Source: Bacteroidales bacterium (lineage in GTDB: Bacteria; Bacteroidota; Bacteroidia; Bacteroidales; P3). From it: 64,000 bases of DNA. Where the stretch lies: NCBI GenBank assembly GCA_024400415.1, contig JAKSMS010000003.1, forward strand, positions 1 through 64,000, in the 5' to 3' direction. Shown one piece after another: positions 8,632 to 17,987 of this stretch (positions are counted from its first letter, which is position 1; each line of letters begins with the position of its first letter). Both the position numbers and the translations under genes were made by a program. The notes under the pieces are model-generated. The model made no database searches. It was given only the letters and a program-made list of their open reading frames with translations, and was not told the origin of the DNA.

Positions 8632-9735
8632 ATGATAAACCTCTTAACAGTAATAGGTGCAAGACCGCAGATTATTAAGGCTGCAGCGCTTTCTCGCACG
8701 ATTGACCAGCACTTCAAAGGCCGAATCACGGAACATCTGCTCCATACGGGCCAGCACTACGACCAGAATATGTCGCAGGTATTCTTCGATGAGCTGGGCA
8801 TTCCCGCTCCCGAATTCAATCTAGGAGTGGGGTCTGGCAGCCACGGAGAACAGACTGCCAAGATGATAGTGGGCATAGAGTCGGTGCTTTGCCAGAATCA
8901 TTTTGACGGCATCGTGCTATATGGCGATACCAACAGCACACTGGCTGGAGCAGTGGCAGCTAGCAAGCTGCAGGTGCCTATCTTCCATATCGAGGCAGGC
9001 CTGCGTTCCTTTAATATGTCAATGCCCGAAGAGGTGAACCGCATCGTATGCGACCAGCTTTCGTCGATTCTTTTTGCACCTACCCAGACGGCAGTGGACA
9101 ACCTTCGGGCCGAAGGTCTGGACCGGAGGTCGAAGGTGGTTAAGAGTGGCGACGTAATGTACGACAACTGCCTCCATTTTGCCCCTATGGCCGATGCTAA
9201 GTCCGGCATTTTGGGCCGCCTCGGATTAAAGGCAAATGACTATGTATTGGCTACCATACATCGCGATTTCAACACCGATGATCCTATCCGACTTCGTTCC
9301 ATCTTTGAGGCGCTGGGCGTGATATCGAAGATGATTCCAGTAGTGATGCCTCTTCATCCCCGCACCAAGGCCTGCCTGCAAAGCATGAATCTAGATGCCA
9401 GCTACGAAAATATCCGCATCATTCCGCCCGCCAGTTTCTTTGAGATACTCTCGCTGCAGCAACATGCCCAGGTGGTGGTGACCGACAGCGGCGGAGTGCA
9501 GAAAGAGGCCTTCTTTCTGGAGCGTCCTTGCGTGATTATCCGTCCGGAAACGGAATGGGTGGAGATTGTGGAACAGGGGGCAGGCATTATTGCCGATGCC
9601 AACCAGGACCGCATCTTGGAAGCTTATAGAACCTTGTCGGGCAAGAAGGTTACTTTCCCAGAACTATTCGGAACCGGACGCGCAGCACAGGTAATACTCA
9701 AAGAGATTGAGGACTATTTTGGGAATAACGATTGA
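8632..9735 (+). CDS. wecB: UDP-N-acetylglucosamine 2-epimerase (non-hydrolysing)
   Basis: 367 residues, the full family length. It interconverts UDP-GlcNAc and UDP-ManNAc in the cytoplasm, supplying ManNAc units to surface glycans. Diagnostic motifs are GARPQIIKAAAL at the N-terminus, HTGQHYDQNMSQVFFDEL, HIEAGLRSFN and the C-terminal VTDSGGVQKEAFF. It is the last gene of the cluster beginning at 4654, so the cluster probably makes or decorates a surface polysaccharide. No ManNAc dehydrogenase (wecC) is next to it. Confidence 0.93.
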   Translation: MINLLTVIGARPQIIKAAALSRTIDQHFKGRITEHLLHTGQHYDQNMSQVFFDELGIPAPEFNLGVGSGSHGEQTAKMIVGIESVLCQNHFDGIVLYGDTNSTLAGAVAASKLQVPIFHIEAGLRSFNMSMPEEVNRIVCDQLSSILFAPTQTAVDNLRAEGLDRRSKVVKSGDVMYDNCLHFAPMADAKSGILGRLGLKANDYVLATIHRDFNTDDPIRLRSIFEALGVISKMIPVVMPLHPRTKACLQSMNLDASYENIRIIPPASFFEILSLQQHAQVVVTDSGGVQKEAFFLERPCVIIRPETEWVEIVEQGAGIIADANQDRILEAYRTLSGKKVTFPELFGTGRAAQVILKEIEDYFGNND

Positions 9736-9798
9736 TCTATTTCCTGTATCAAAAATAGTGGCTGCGGGTGCAGAAAAAACGCATAAAGGAAAAAAAAT

Positions 9799-9829
9799 TT
9801 TGGTAGTTCGATAAAAAAGTGTAATTTTG
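9799..9829 (+). promoter_or_regulatory. Bacteroidetes-type promoter for gcvH
   Basis: TTTG (9799-9802), 19 bases, TAATTTTG (9822-9829). It predicts a start near 9836 and a ~70-base AT-rich leader before the gcvH ATG. Confidence 0.75.
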
Positions 9830-9906
9830 AATGCTAAAAATCTCTAGCCATCGGATAGGGGATTTGATTGTAAATAAGTGAATATAAATCTAATAAACTA
9901 AAAAAA

Positions 9907-10284
9907 ATGAACATTCCTCAGAATTTAAAGTACACCCAGGACGACGAATGGGTACGCGTAGAAGGTGAATTTGCATTTGTTGGTATTACTGACTATGCTC
10001 AGCACGAACTTGGTGACATCGTTTTCGTAGACGTTACTACCGAAGGCGAGACCATCGATGCCGGTGAGGCTTTTGGCTCAGTAGAGGCCGTTAAGACCGT
10101 TGCTGACCTCCTCATGCCAGTTATTGGTGAGGTAGTTGAGGTCAATGGCAACCTCGACGACGCTTCTTGCATCAACAACGATCCTTATGGCGAAGGCTGG
10201 ATCATCAAGATTATTATGGCCAACCCAGCAGACGTTGAGGGTCTGATGGATGCTGCTGCTTACGCTGCTAAGATCGGTGCATAA
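9907..10284 (+). CDS. gcvH: Glycine cleavage system H protein
   Basis: 125 residues. This lipoyl carrier shuttles the aminomethyl group between the P, T and L proteins of the glycine cleavage system. The lipoylation lysine is K63 in [29 protein letters not shown] and the C-terminal [11 protein letters not shown] are family hallmarks. It has its own promoter and a strong terminator, so it is expressed alone. gcvP and gcvT are not in the window. Confidence 0.97.
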   Translation: MNIPQNLKYTQDDEWVRVEGEFAFVGITDYAQHELGDIVFVDVTTEGETIDAGEAFGSVEAVKTVADLLMPVIGEVVEVNGNLDDASCINNDPYGEGWIIKIIMANPADVEGLMDAAAYAAKIGA

Positions 10285-10308
10285 GTATCACTATCTCATA
10301 AATTATGT

Positions 10309-10342
10309 AGAGAGCAACTTCCCAAGAGGTTGCTCTCTTCTT
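10309..10342 (+). terminator. Intrinsic terminator after gcvH
   Basis: Perfect 10-bp stem AGAGAGCAAC (10309-10318) / GTTGCTCTCT (10329-10338), 10-base loop, then T-rich TCTTT. Confidence 0.8.
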
Positions 10343-10417
10343 TACTCTTCATTTCTTGGCCTCAGCACAATAATACACGCCCGCGGCCGTTACAATTATT
10401 AATAAATAATAATCAGA

Positions 10418-11248
10418 ATGCAATATACTGAAGTAGATATTACGATCGATGTGCTAGATCCTTTCAAGGATGTGGTTGTGTATGAATTAGGTGAGGGCGA
10501 ATATGACTCCTTCGTTGACACCCCTACAGGAGTCAAGGCTTACGTGCCTACCGAGAAATTCGATGAGCAATGGCTAAGGGATACGCTTGCCGACTGCGGC
10601 TGCAATACCGCCTATACAGTGGCTGCCATGCCCGACAAGAATTGGAACGAGGAGTGGGAAAAAGGCCATAAGTCGGTTCTAGTAGAAGGCGCAAAGACGG
10701 TTTACGTGCGTGCGCCATTCCATCCACACATCGAGGCCGATTACGAGATCGTTATCGAGCCAAAGATGTCGTTCGGCACTGCTCATCATGCCACCACCTA
10801 TATGATGCTCAGCTATTTGTCGGAATTGCCGATTGAAGGCCGCCGTGTGCTAGATATGGGCTGCGGTACTGCCGTGCTGGCCATATTGGCCAAGATGCGC
10901 GGTGCTGCCGAAGTGATGGGCATCGACGTTGACGAGTGGGCTTATCGCAACGCCCTTGAGAATTCCGAGACCAACGGCGTGCAGATCGACTGCCGTCTTG
11001 GCGATGCCGATACCTTGGCCGCCTGTGGCAAGTTCGACCTTGTGATAGCCAACATCAACCGCAATATACTTCTGAACGACATGCCCAAATACGTTGCGGC
11101 AATGAATTCGGGCGCCACCATCCTCTTCAGCGGATTCTATGTGGCCGATATTCCGTACCTTGTAAGCAAGGGCGAGGAACTGGGCTTAAGGCTTGAGGAG
11201 CAGCGCGACCGAGACGGCTGGGCTGCCATCAGATTAATTAAGAATTGA
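10418..11248 (+). CDS. prmA: Ribosomal protein L11 methyltransferase
   Basis: 276 residues. This SAM-dependent enzyme trimethylates ribosomal protein L11. The N-terminal substrate-recognition domain (residues ~1-95) precedes the Rossmann methyltransferase core with VLDMGCGTAVLAILA (motif I), the acidic loop GIDVDEWA, and ANINRNILL (the NPP-like motif IV, usually NI in PrmA). WNEEWEKG and MSFGTAHHATT are characteristic PrmA segments. It is followed after 76 bases by topB. Confidence 0.95.
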   Translation: MQYTEVDITIDVLDPFKDVVVYELGEGEYDSFVDTPTGVKAYVPTEKFDEQWLRDTLADCGCNTAYTVAAMPDKNWNEEWEKGHKSVLVEGAKTVYVRAPFHPHIEADYEIVIEPKMSFGTAHHATTYMMLSYLSELPIEGRRVLDMGCGTAVLAILAKMRGAAEVMGIDVDEWAYRNALENSETNGVQIDCRLGDADTLAACGKFDLVIANINRNILLNDMPKYVAAMNSGATILFSGFYVADIPYLVSKGEELGLRLEEQRDRDGWAAIRLIKN

Positions 11249-11324
11249 TGATCGGCCTCATGCCAATTAGCACGTCCAATCTTCTTATCGCTAATTCTAA
11301 TAAAACCCACTCGAAACACAATAC

Positions 11325-13346
11325 ATGATTGTCTGCATTGCTGAGAAGCCCAGCGTGGCAAAGGATATCGCCAAAGTCTTGGGGGCCACAAGCCCCCATG
11401 AAGGCTATATGGAAGGAAACGGTTACCAGGTAACCTGGACATTCGGCCATCTCTGCACACTCAAGGAGCCGCAGGACTACAGCGGCCTTTGGAAGCAGTG
11501 GGAGCTAGCCTTCCTGCCCATGATTCCTGAACGCTTCGGCATCAAGCTCATCCCCCAGCAGAGCTATGAGAAGCAGTTCCGCACCATTGAGCGCCTCATG
11601 CAGAATGCCGACAGCATCATCAACTGCGGCGATGCTGGACAGGAGGGCGAACTCATCCAGCGGTGGGTTATGCAAAAGGCTAAGGCAAAGTGCCCCGTCC
11701 AACGCCTCTGGATTAGTTCCCTTACAGAAGAGTCCATCCGCGAAGGATTCAACAGCCTCAAGCCCCAAGACGAATATCAGTCGCTTTACGAGGCTGGCCT
11801 TTGTCGCGCTATAGGCGACTGGCTCCTAGGCATGAACGCCACTCGCCTCTATACGCTCAAATACCGTCCGGGTCCCCGCCAGGTGCTTTCGATAGGCCGC
11901 GTACAGACCCCAACTCTGGCCCTTATTGTCAACCGCCAGTTGGAAATCCGAAACTTCGTACCGAAGCAGTATTGGGTGCTTTCTACCCTCTATCGCGACG
12001 TCCAGTTTACCCTCAACGAGGCAAAAGAAGATGCCGACGAAGAACCTCAGATACGCACTCAGGAAGACTGGCAGCAGATGCTGGACCAGATCAAAGGCAA
12101 ACCCTTCGAGGTCAAAGGCGTGCAGAAGAAGAACGGCACCGAGTCGGCCCCGCGCCTCTTCGACCTCACCAGCCTCCAGGTGGAATGCAACAAGAAGTAT
12201 TCCTTCTCAGCTGAGGCCACATTGGGATATATACAGAGCCTTTATGAGAAGAAGCTCACTACATATCCGCGCGTCGATACCACCTATCTGAGCGACGATA
12301 TCTATCCCAAGTGTCCGCAGATCCTAGGCGGACTACAGCCCTATATGCCTCTGATACAGCCTTTGATGGGCAGCAAACTGCCTAAGAGCAAGAAAGTCTT
12401 CGATAGTTCAAAGGTGACCGACCACCATGCCATCATACCTACCGGCCAGAATCCGCAGAATGCCCCCATGTCGCGTGAAGAAAAGTTAGTCTACGACCTT
12501 GTGGCACGAAGATTCATAGCCGTGTTCTATCCTGACTGCAAGTTTGCTACCACAACCGTCCTTGGCGAGGTGGAGAAAGTTCCATTCAAGGCGGCAGGAA
12601 AGACCATCCTCGAAGAAGGGTGGCGTGTGGTGTTCCCCAAGAAGAAAGGCGACGACGATGAGAAAAACGACGACGAGAAGACCCTGCCGGCCTTCGTGAA
12701 AGGGGAGCAGGGCCCTCATGAGCCAACCTTGACCGAGAAGTGGACCAATCCTCCAAAACCCTATACTGAGGCAACCCTTCTGCGCGCTATGGAGACGGCT
12801 GGCAAACTGGTTGAAAACGACGAGCTGCGCGACGCCCTCAAAGAGAACGGAATAGGTCGCCCCTCGACACGAGCTGCCATCATCGAAACCCTTTTCAAGC
12901 GGCAATATATCCGCAAGAAAGGCAAAAGCCTTGAAGCAACAGATACCGGCATCGACCTCATCAGCGTCATCAATGAAGAGCTGCTCAAAAGTGCAGAACT
13001 TACCGGCCAGTGGGAGAAGAAACTCCGCGAGATAGAGCACCACAAATACGAGTCCAAGCAGTTTCTCGACGAACTCAAGCAGATGGTTGCCCAGATAGTG
13101 TGGCAGGTGAAGAACGACACTTCCAACCGCCGCGTAGCAGCAGCCCAGGCAGTGGTTGAGAAAGGCAGGCGCAAGAACGCCGACAAGTCTGCTGATGCTC
13201 CTAAGAAGCCCCGTGCGAAACGCACCAAAAAAGTTAAGGAGGGCGATGTCTGTCCCCTCTGTGGCAAAGGCACTATTATCCGTGGCAAGACTGCCCTCGG
13301 GTGTTCCGAGTGGCGCAACGGCTGCACCTTCCGGCAAGAACTGTAG
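11325..13346 (+). CDS. topB: DNA topoisomerase III (type IA)
   Basis: 673 residues. It cleaves one DNA strand through a tyrosine and decatenates DNA. The N-terminal TOPRIM domain begins IVCIAEKPSVAKDIAKVLGA and has the acidic GDAGQEGE motif. The catalytic tyrosine is in LTTYPRVDTTYL near residue 313, and ENGIGRPSTRA is the conserved C-terminal core motif. A Lys/Ala-rich linker leads to a four-cysteine zinc finger at the extreme C-terminus (CPLCGKG...GCSEWRNGC). Some mobile elements carry similar topB genes, but no mobilization genes are nearby, so this appears to be the chromosomal copy. Confidence 0.96.
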   Translation: MIVCIAEKPSVAKDIAKVLGATSPHEGYMEGNGYQVTWTFGHLCTLKEPQDYSGLWKQWELAFLPMIPERFGIKLIPQQSYEKQFRTIERLMQNADSIINCGDAGQEGELIQRWVMQKAKAKCPVQRLWISSLTEESIREGFNSLKPQDEYQSLYEAGLCRAIGDWLLGMNATRLYTLKYRPGPRQVLSIGRVQTPTLALIVNRQLEIRNFVPKQYWVLSTLYRDVQFTLNEAKEDADEEPQIRTQEDWQQMLDQIKGKPFEVKGVQKKNGTESAPRLFDLTSLQVECNKKYSFSAEATLGYIQSLYEKKLTTYPRVDTTYLSDDIYPKCPQILGGLQPYMPLIQPLMGSKLPKSKKVFDSSKVTDHHAIIPTGQNPQNAPMSREEKLVYDLVARRFIAVFYPDCKFATTTVLGEVEKVPFKAAGKTILEEGWRVVFPKKKGDDDEKNDDEKTLPAFVKGEQGPHEPTLTEKWTNPPKPYTEATLLRAMETAGKLVENDELRDALKENGIGRPSTRAAIIETLFKRQYIRKKGKSLEATDTGIDLISVINEELLKSAELTGQWEKKLREIEHHKYESKQFLDELKQMVAQIVWQVKNDTSNRRVAAAQAVVEKGRRKNADKSADAPKKPRAKRTKKVKEGDVCPLCGKGTIIRGKTALGCSEWRNGCTFRQEL

Positions 13347-13349
13347 AAG

Positions 13350-13559
13350 CATTTGTTTTTTCCAGCCGTAGTTGAAGGGGAATCTAAGCGCCATATGCTT
13401 CATTCCTTTGCCCCAAAGGGCGGCTTTGTGAAGGGTTTCTCCGTCCTAAGTGTCGGAGTTGATATAGAGATTAGCCAGAGAAAGGTCGGAGATAATACTG
13501 AAATAGCCTTTTTTTTGATGAGTTGGGAAATAAATGAAGGAGTATGGCGTTATAGGATA
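13350..13559 (-). pseudogene. Possible decayed gene fragment, unrecognised family
   Basis: Read on the reverse strand, the topB / PLP-protein gap gives a protein-like stretch with one internal TAG (13446-13448). Before the stop it reads GYFSIISDLSLANLYINSD; after it, TLHKAALWGKGMKHMALRF and PFNYGWKK. No suitable start codon or promoter is visible, and the frame then runs into sequence antisense to topB. It looks like the C-terminal remnant of a Bacteroidetes protein. I cannot name the family, and chance is possible. Confidence 0.3.
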
Positions 13560-13561
13560 TT

Positions 13562-14245
13562 ATGATTAAAGAAAATCTAAATATAATACGCGAGCAGGTA
13601 CAGGCTCCGGCAAGGCTGATTGCGGTGTCGAAGACTAAGCCTGTGGAGATGCTGCAGGAGGCCTATGACTGCGGCCAACGCCTTTTTGGCGAAAACAAAG
13701 CGCTGGAAATGCGCGACAAGCATGAGGCCCTGCCTAAGGATATTGAATGGCACTTTATCGGTCACCTGCAGTCAAACAAGGTGAAGTATATAGCCCCCTT
13801 CGTTTCGCTGATCCACTCAATAGATTCTTTGGCTATCTTGCAGGAGGTGAATAAGCACGCTGTAAAGAACAATCGCGTGATAGACTGTCTGCTACAGTTC
13901 CACGTTGCAAGCGAGGAAACGAAATTTGGCCTGGATATGCAGGAGGCTGATGAGCTGCTTTCGAGCGCAGCATTTGCCGAATTGAAGAATGTGAGGATTG
14001 TGGGCGTGATGGGCATGGCCACAAATACTCCAGACAAGGATTTGGTTAGGCGCGAGTTTCATCGCCTGAAGGAGATTTTCGACGACTTGAAGTTGCGCTA
14101 CTTTGCTGGCTCGGACTGCTTTAAAGAGATTTCGATGGGCATGAGTGGCGACTTCGCAATTGCTCAGGAAGAGGGCAGCACGCTGGTAAGGGTGGGCAGT
14201 TCGATATTTGGAGCAAGAGACTATGGCGTGAAGGTAAACGACTGA
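13562..14245 (+). CDS. YggS/PLPBP-family pyridoxal-phosphate-binding protein
   Basis: 227 residues. Members of this family bind PLP and keep vitamin B6 and amino-acid pools balanced; no enzymatic reaction is established. The PLP lysine is in LIAVSKTKPVEM, and FGENKALEMRDKHEAL, WHFIGHLQSNKVKY, the segment FGLDMQEADELL and SMGMSGDFAIAQEEGSTLVRVGSSIFG are the family signatures. The ATG at 13562 gives the normal length; the short gap to topB holds only the possible gene remnant. Confidence 0.93.
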   Translation: MIKENLNIIREQVQAPARLIAVSKTKPVEMLQEAYDCGQRLFGENKALEMRDKHEALPKDIEWHFIGHLQSNKVKYIAPFVSLIHSIDSLAILQEVNKHAVKNNRVIDCLLQFHVASEETKFGLDMQEADELLSSAAFAELKNVRIVGVMGMATNTPDKDLVRREFHRLKEIFDDLKLRYFAGSDCFKEISMGMSGDFAIAQEEGSTLVRVGSSIFGARDYGVKVND

Positions 14246-14315
14246 GGACCAGTTTTGGGGTCAGCAGTCAACAGATGAGAAATATTAAACTTATACTATA
14301 AACTATACACTATCT

Positions 14316-14603
14316 ATGATACTATTAAAGAAAGAAACTTTGGACGATGGACGCGTGTATCTGGCCGGGCAGCCGGAGAACGTATGCTCGAGAGTGATGG
14401 AGGTGATCCTGAACGGCGATGTGGTTGAGGATGCACGAATCACGGGCGGCTGCGGTGGCAATACTCAGGGCGTTACCTGCCTGATGAAGGGCATGAAGGT
14501 GGATGAGGTAATCGGCCGTATTGGCGGAATCGACTGTGGCGGCAGAGGTACGAGCTGCCCAGACCAGCTGTCGCAATTGCTTAAACTGTATAAAGACGCT
14601 TAG
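14316..14603 (+). CDS. TSCPD domain protein
   Basis: 95 residues forming essentially a single domain with conserved cysteines: GGCGGNTQGVTCLMKG and the signature GRGTSCPDQLSQLL. Related domains occur at the C-terminus of some class II ribonucleotide reductases, and the stand-alone version (TIGR03905 type) is widespread but uncharacterised. Four cysteines (in RITGGCGG, VTCL, DCGG and TSCPD) could bind metal. The first ~20 residues (LLKKETLDDGRVYLAGQPE) are typical. Function unknown. Confidence 0.85.
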   Translation: MILLKKETLDDGRVYLAGQPENVCSRVMEVILNGDVVEDARITGGCGGNTQGVTCLMKGMKVDEVIGRIGGIDCGGRGTSCPDQLSQLLKLYKDA

Positions 14604-14657
14604 TCGGGATAGCGGATCTTGACAAAAAAAATCCCTGGATAATAAAAAAATAAAATT

Positions 14658-15551
14658 ATGCAGATATTTAAGAAAAAGAGCAATATCATAATGTCGTATG
14701 TGCTGATCACGTTCGGCATTTTGATGTACACCTTTGGATGGAGCGCTTTGATGCTGCCGGCCAAGATTATCGGCGGCGGCGTGAGCGGTATGTCGTCTAT
14801 CATCAATTTGGGTTTAGGCGTTCCAATACCTATAGGTATTATCAATCTGGTGATCAACGGTATCTTGCTTGCCATAGGATTCAAGGTGCTGGGGTCTCAG
14901 TTTGGCCTTAACACGATTTACGGTATTGTGATTTCGTCGCTGTGCTTCATCTTCTGGCAGCAGGGAATGCATATCGAGAACCTCTTTGTGGAAGACGGCA
15001 AACTGGGTTTCGACCCATTTATGTGCGCTGTGATGGGCGGTGCCCTTTGCGGCGGCGGTATCGGCCTGGCCTTCACTATGGGCGGCAATACTGGCGGAAC
15101 GGATATCATTGCCTTGATTCTGAGCAAATACTATAACATCAGTCCGGGCAAGGTTATCATGTATCTGGACATTGTCATCATCGGATGCTCGTATTTCATT
15201 TCGGGCAATTTGGTGAACATCGTGTATGGCTACATTGTGATGGTGACGATGACCTATGTGCTTGACATGGTAATAGACGGAAACAAGCAGACCTACCAGA
15301 TCATGGTATTCTCGGCCAAGACTCCAGAAATTGGCGAGCAGGTTACAAAAGAGGTAGGCCGCGGTGCTACGCTGTTGAATGCCGAGGGCTGCTACAGCCA
15401 CTCGGAGCAGCAGGTCCTGGTGATCATGGCGCACCGCACAGACAAGCAGCACATCATGAAGATTGTGAACAGAGTAGATCCTAACGCCTTTATTACCGTG
15501 AGCAAGGCTCAGGGCGTATATGGAAAGAATTTCGAAAAACTAAAGATGTAA
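14658..15551 (+). CDS. YitT-family membrane protein (DUF161 / DUF2179)
   Basis: 297 residues. Five to six membrane segments lie between residues ~15 and 200 (for example IIMSYVLITFGILMYTFGW and a glycine-rich IGLAFTMGGNTGGTDIIALIL). A cytoplasmic DUF2179 domain follows (about 210-290; YQIMVFSAKTPEIGEQV and GCYSHSEQQVLVIM). The transport substrate, if any, is unknown for this widespread family. It lies 3 bases before rpe and heads a run of closely spaced genes to 19334. Confidence 0.9.
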   Translation: MQIFKKKSNIIMSYVLITFGILMYTFGWSALMLPAKIIGGGVSGMSSIINLGLGVPIPIGIINLVINGILLAIGFKVLGSQFGLNTIYGIVISSLCFIFWQQGMHIENLFVEDGKLGFDPFMCAVMGGALCGGGIGLAFTMGGNTGGTDIIALILSKYYNISPGKVIMYLDIVIIGCSYFISGNLVNIVYGYIVMVTMTYVLDMVIDGNKQTYQIMVFSAKTPEIGEQVTKEVGRGATLLNAEGCYSHSEQQVLVIMAHRTDKQHIMKIVNRVDPNAFITVSKAQGVYGKNFEKLKM

Positions 15552-15554
15552 GAT

Positions 15555-16199
15555 ATGAGAATGGTTTCTCCCTCGCTGCTGAGTGCCGACTTTGGAAATC
15601 TGCAGCATGATATAGAAATGTTGAACCAGAGCGAATGCGACTGGCTTCACGTGGATGTGATGGACGGTATGTTTGTGCCAAATATCAGTTTCGGACAGCC
15701 GGTGATCAAGTTTATCAAGAAGCATGCCCAAAAGCCTTTGGATGTGCACTTGATGATTATGGATCCGGGGCGCTATATTGAAGACTTTAAGGCTTCTGGC
15801 GCAGATATCATCACTGTGCATTATGAGGCCTGCACACATCTGGACCGCACGATACATGCCATCAAGGATTGCGGTCTGAAGGCAGGAGTGGTGCTGAACC
15901 CACACACTCCGGTGTGCCTGCTTGAGGATATTATCCAAGAATGCGACCTAGTGCTGTTGATGTCGGTGAATCCTGGATTTGGCGGACAGAAATTTATAGA
16001 GAACACCTATGAGAAGGTGCGCCAATTGAAGGCCTTGTGTTGCCGAAAGAACCCGAATTGCCTCATAGAGGTAGACGGCGGCGTGAACACTGCAAACGCA
16101 GGCAAACTATATGAATGTGGTGCAGATGTGTTGGTTGCAGGCAACGCAGTCTTTAAGTCGGAAGACCCGATAGAAACTATAAAGCAGCTGAAGAAGTGA
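15555..16199 (+). CDS. rpe: Ribulose-phosphate 3-epimerase
   Basis: 214 residues, TIM barrel. It interconverts ribulose 5-phosphate and xylulose 5-phosphate in the pentose-phosphate pathway. Motifs are SPSLLSADFGNLQHDI, the metal and catalytic segments HVDVMDGMFVPNISFG and DVHLMI, the phosphate loop MSVNPGFGGQKFI, and EVDGGVN near the C-terminus. The stop overlaps the next gene's GTG start (GTGA), implying translational coupling. Confidence 0.96.
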   Translation: MRMVSPSLLSADFGNLQHDIEMLNQSECDWLHVDVMDGMFVPNISFGQPVIKFIKKHAQKPLDVHLMIMDPGRYIEDFKASGADIITVHYEACTHLDRTIHAIKDCGLKAGVVLNPHTPVCLLEDIIQECDLVLLMSVNPGFGGQKFIENTYEKVRQLKALCCRKNPNCLIEVDGGVNTANAGKLYECGADVLVAGNAVFKSEDPIETIKQLKK

Positions 16200-17368
16200 A
16201 CAGACCGCAATTGATACTAGCCAGAGGCAAGGAGAAATCGCTAGAGAGACACCATCCTTGGATTTTTTCGGGTGCTATTCATAAGGTGATCGGCCATCCC
16301 GAAGAGGGAAGCATTGTGGATGTGATTGACGGCGAAGGCAACTGGCTGTGCACGGGCCACTACCAGAACGAAAGTATAATGGTGAAGGTGTTGAGCTTCG
16401 ACAGCCCTAAGATTGACCGCGCATTTTGGCAGGAGAGAGTGCATCAAGCTGTGTCTTACAGAAAGCGCTTCGGTCTGCTTGAATCGCTCGAGACGAATGT
16501 ATGTAGGCTGGTGCATGCCGAAGGTGACTATCTGCCAGGCCTGGTGGCCGACTACTACAACGGGGTATTAGTGTTGCAGGCGCATAGCGTAGGTATGCAC
16601 AATACGTTTGATCTGCTAGTGGAGGCTTTTCGTGAGGAATTAGGCGAGAATCTGATATCGGTATTTGACAAAAGTTCATCGACCGTTCCCGGAGGTTCGG
16701 AGGATCGGTATATATGGGGTGAGGAACCCGCAGAGTGGGAGATTTGCGAGAACGGAGTGAAGATGATGATCAACTTCTATGAAGGTCAGAAGACTGGATT
16801 CTTTGTAGACCAGCGAGAAAATCGAGACTTGGTGGGAAAACTGGCAAAAGGAAAGAGGGTTCTTAATACGTTCGGCTACACGGGCGGTTTTTCGCTGGCA
16901 GCATTGAAAGGCGGCGCCGAATACGTGGAGACGGTAGATATCTCGAAGAAGGCGGTGGCGCTATGTTTGAGAAATGTAGAACTGAACTTTGAGGCGGCCA
17001 ACCACAAAGGTGTTGCAGCCGACGTGCTGCAGTATTTGGACACGGTAGCCGACGATTTCGATATGATTATCCTTGATCCGCCAGCCTTTGCAAAGAACCA
17101 TAGGTCGCTGAAACAAGGTCTGAAGGGCTATAGGAATATTAACCAAAAGGCTATTGCCGCCATTAGGCCTGGCGGGCTATTGTTTACATTTAGCTGTTCG
17201 CAGGCCGTAAGTCCGGAGGATTTCCAGACGATGGTGTTCAGCGCTGCCAATATGGCTGGCCGAAAGGTGAGAATCGTGAAGCGCCTTCCTCATGCGGTAG
17301 ACCATCCGATAAGCATATATCACCCAGAAGGAGAATACTTAAAAGGACTATTATTATATATAGAGTAA
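16196..17368 (+). CDS. Class I SAM-dependent rRNA cytosine methyltransferase (RlmI type)
   Basis: 390 residues from a GTG start overlapping the rpe stop by 4 bases; this start gives the expected PUA-like N-terminal domain ([20 protein letters not shown]). A central EEHD-type domain is followed by the Rossmann methyltransferase: [18 protein letters not shown] (SAM-binding), VDISKKAV, and [13 protein letters not shown] (catalytic DPP). FSCSQAV supplies the conserved cysteine region. Family members methylate cytosine C5 in 23S rRNA (E. coli RlmI at C1962); the exact target here is inferred. Confidence 0.9.
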   Translation: MNRPQLILARGKEKSLERHHPWIFSGAIHKVIGHPEEGSIVDVIDGEGNWLCTGHYQNESIMVKVLSFDSPKIDRAFWQERVHQAVSYRKRFGLLESLETNVCRLVHAEGDYLPGLVADYYNGVLVLQAHSVGMHNTFDLLVEAFREELGENLISVFDKSSSTVPGGSEDRYIWGEEPAEWEICENGVKMMINFYEGQKTGFFVDQRENRDLVGKLAKGKRVLNTFGYTGGFSLAALKGGAEYVETVDISKKAVALCLRNVELNFEAANHKGVAADVLQYLDTVADDFDMIILDPPAFAKNHRSLKQGLKGYRNINQKAIAAIRPGGLLFTFSCSQAVSPEDFQTMVFSAANMAGRKVRIVKRLPHAVDHPISIYHPEGEYLKGLLLYIE

Positions 17369-17372
17369 CGAA

Positions 17373-17981
17373 ATGGAAGAACTTGGATACCAGAAAATAG
17401 ACCGTTACGATGAGAAGACAGTAGCGGAACTGGCTAAGCACTATAAAGAGATCTTGACCCTGCTGGGTGAGGATGTGGACAGAGAAGGCTTGATAAAGTC
17501 GCCGGAGCGTATTGCCAAGGCGATGCTATTCTTCACTCAAGGATATGACCAGAGCCCAGAGGATATTCTGCGCTCGGCCATGTTTACAGAAGACTATAAG
17601 CAGATGGTTGTGGTAAAAGACATTGAAATATACAGTCTTTGTGAGCACCACATGTGTCCGTTTGTAGGTAAGGCGCACGTGGCATATATCCCTAACGGCA
17701 AGATAGTAGGCCTAAGCAAGATACCCAGAATCGTCGATGCATATGCACGCAGATTGCAGGTTCAGGAACGTCTGACGACCCAGATCAAGGATTGTATTCA
17801 GAATACGTTGAATCCACTGGGTGTGGCCGTGGTGATAGAGGCTCAGCATCTGTGTATGTCGATGCGAGGCGTGCAGAAACAGAATTCGGTGACCACCACT
17901 AGTGACTTTGTGGGCGCTTTCAAGAAGGATCCCAAGACTAGAGAGGAATTTATGCACATTATTGGCGTGAAACTTCACTAA
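17373..17981 (+). CDS. folE: GTP cyclohydrolase I
   Basis: 202 residues. It converts GTP to dihydroneopterin triphosphate, the first step of folate synthesis. Zinc ligands are visible in [18 protein letters not shown] and in [35 protein letters not shown] is the conserved active-site region. It starts 4 bases after the methyltransferase and lies 6 bases before the LolA-like gene. The folate link to folC at the other end of the window is probably incidental. Confidence 0.97.
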   Translation: MEELGYQKIDRYDEKTVAELAKHYKEILTLLGEDVDREGLIKSPERIAKAMLFFTQGYDQSPEDILRSAMFTEDYKQMVVVKDIEIYSLCEHHMCPFVGKAHVAYIPNGKIVGLSKIPRIVDAYARRLQVQERLTTQIKDCIQNTLNPLGVAVVIEAQHLCMSMRGVQKQNSVTTTSDFVGAFKKDPKTREEFMHIIGVKLH

Positions 17982-17987
17982 GATATT

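Noticed and set aside
12486..13403. A 305-residue reverse frame over topB
   Set aside because: Mostly antisense to topB; only its outer end overlaps the possible gene remnant recorded separately.
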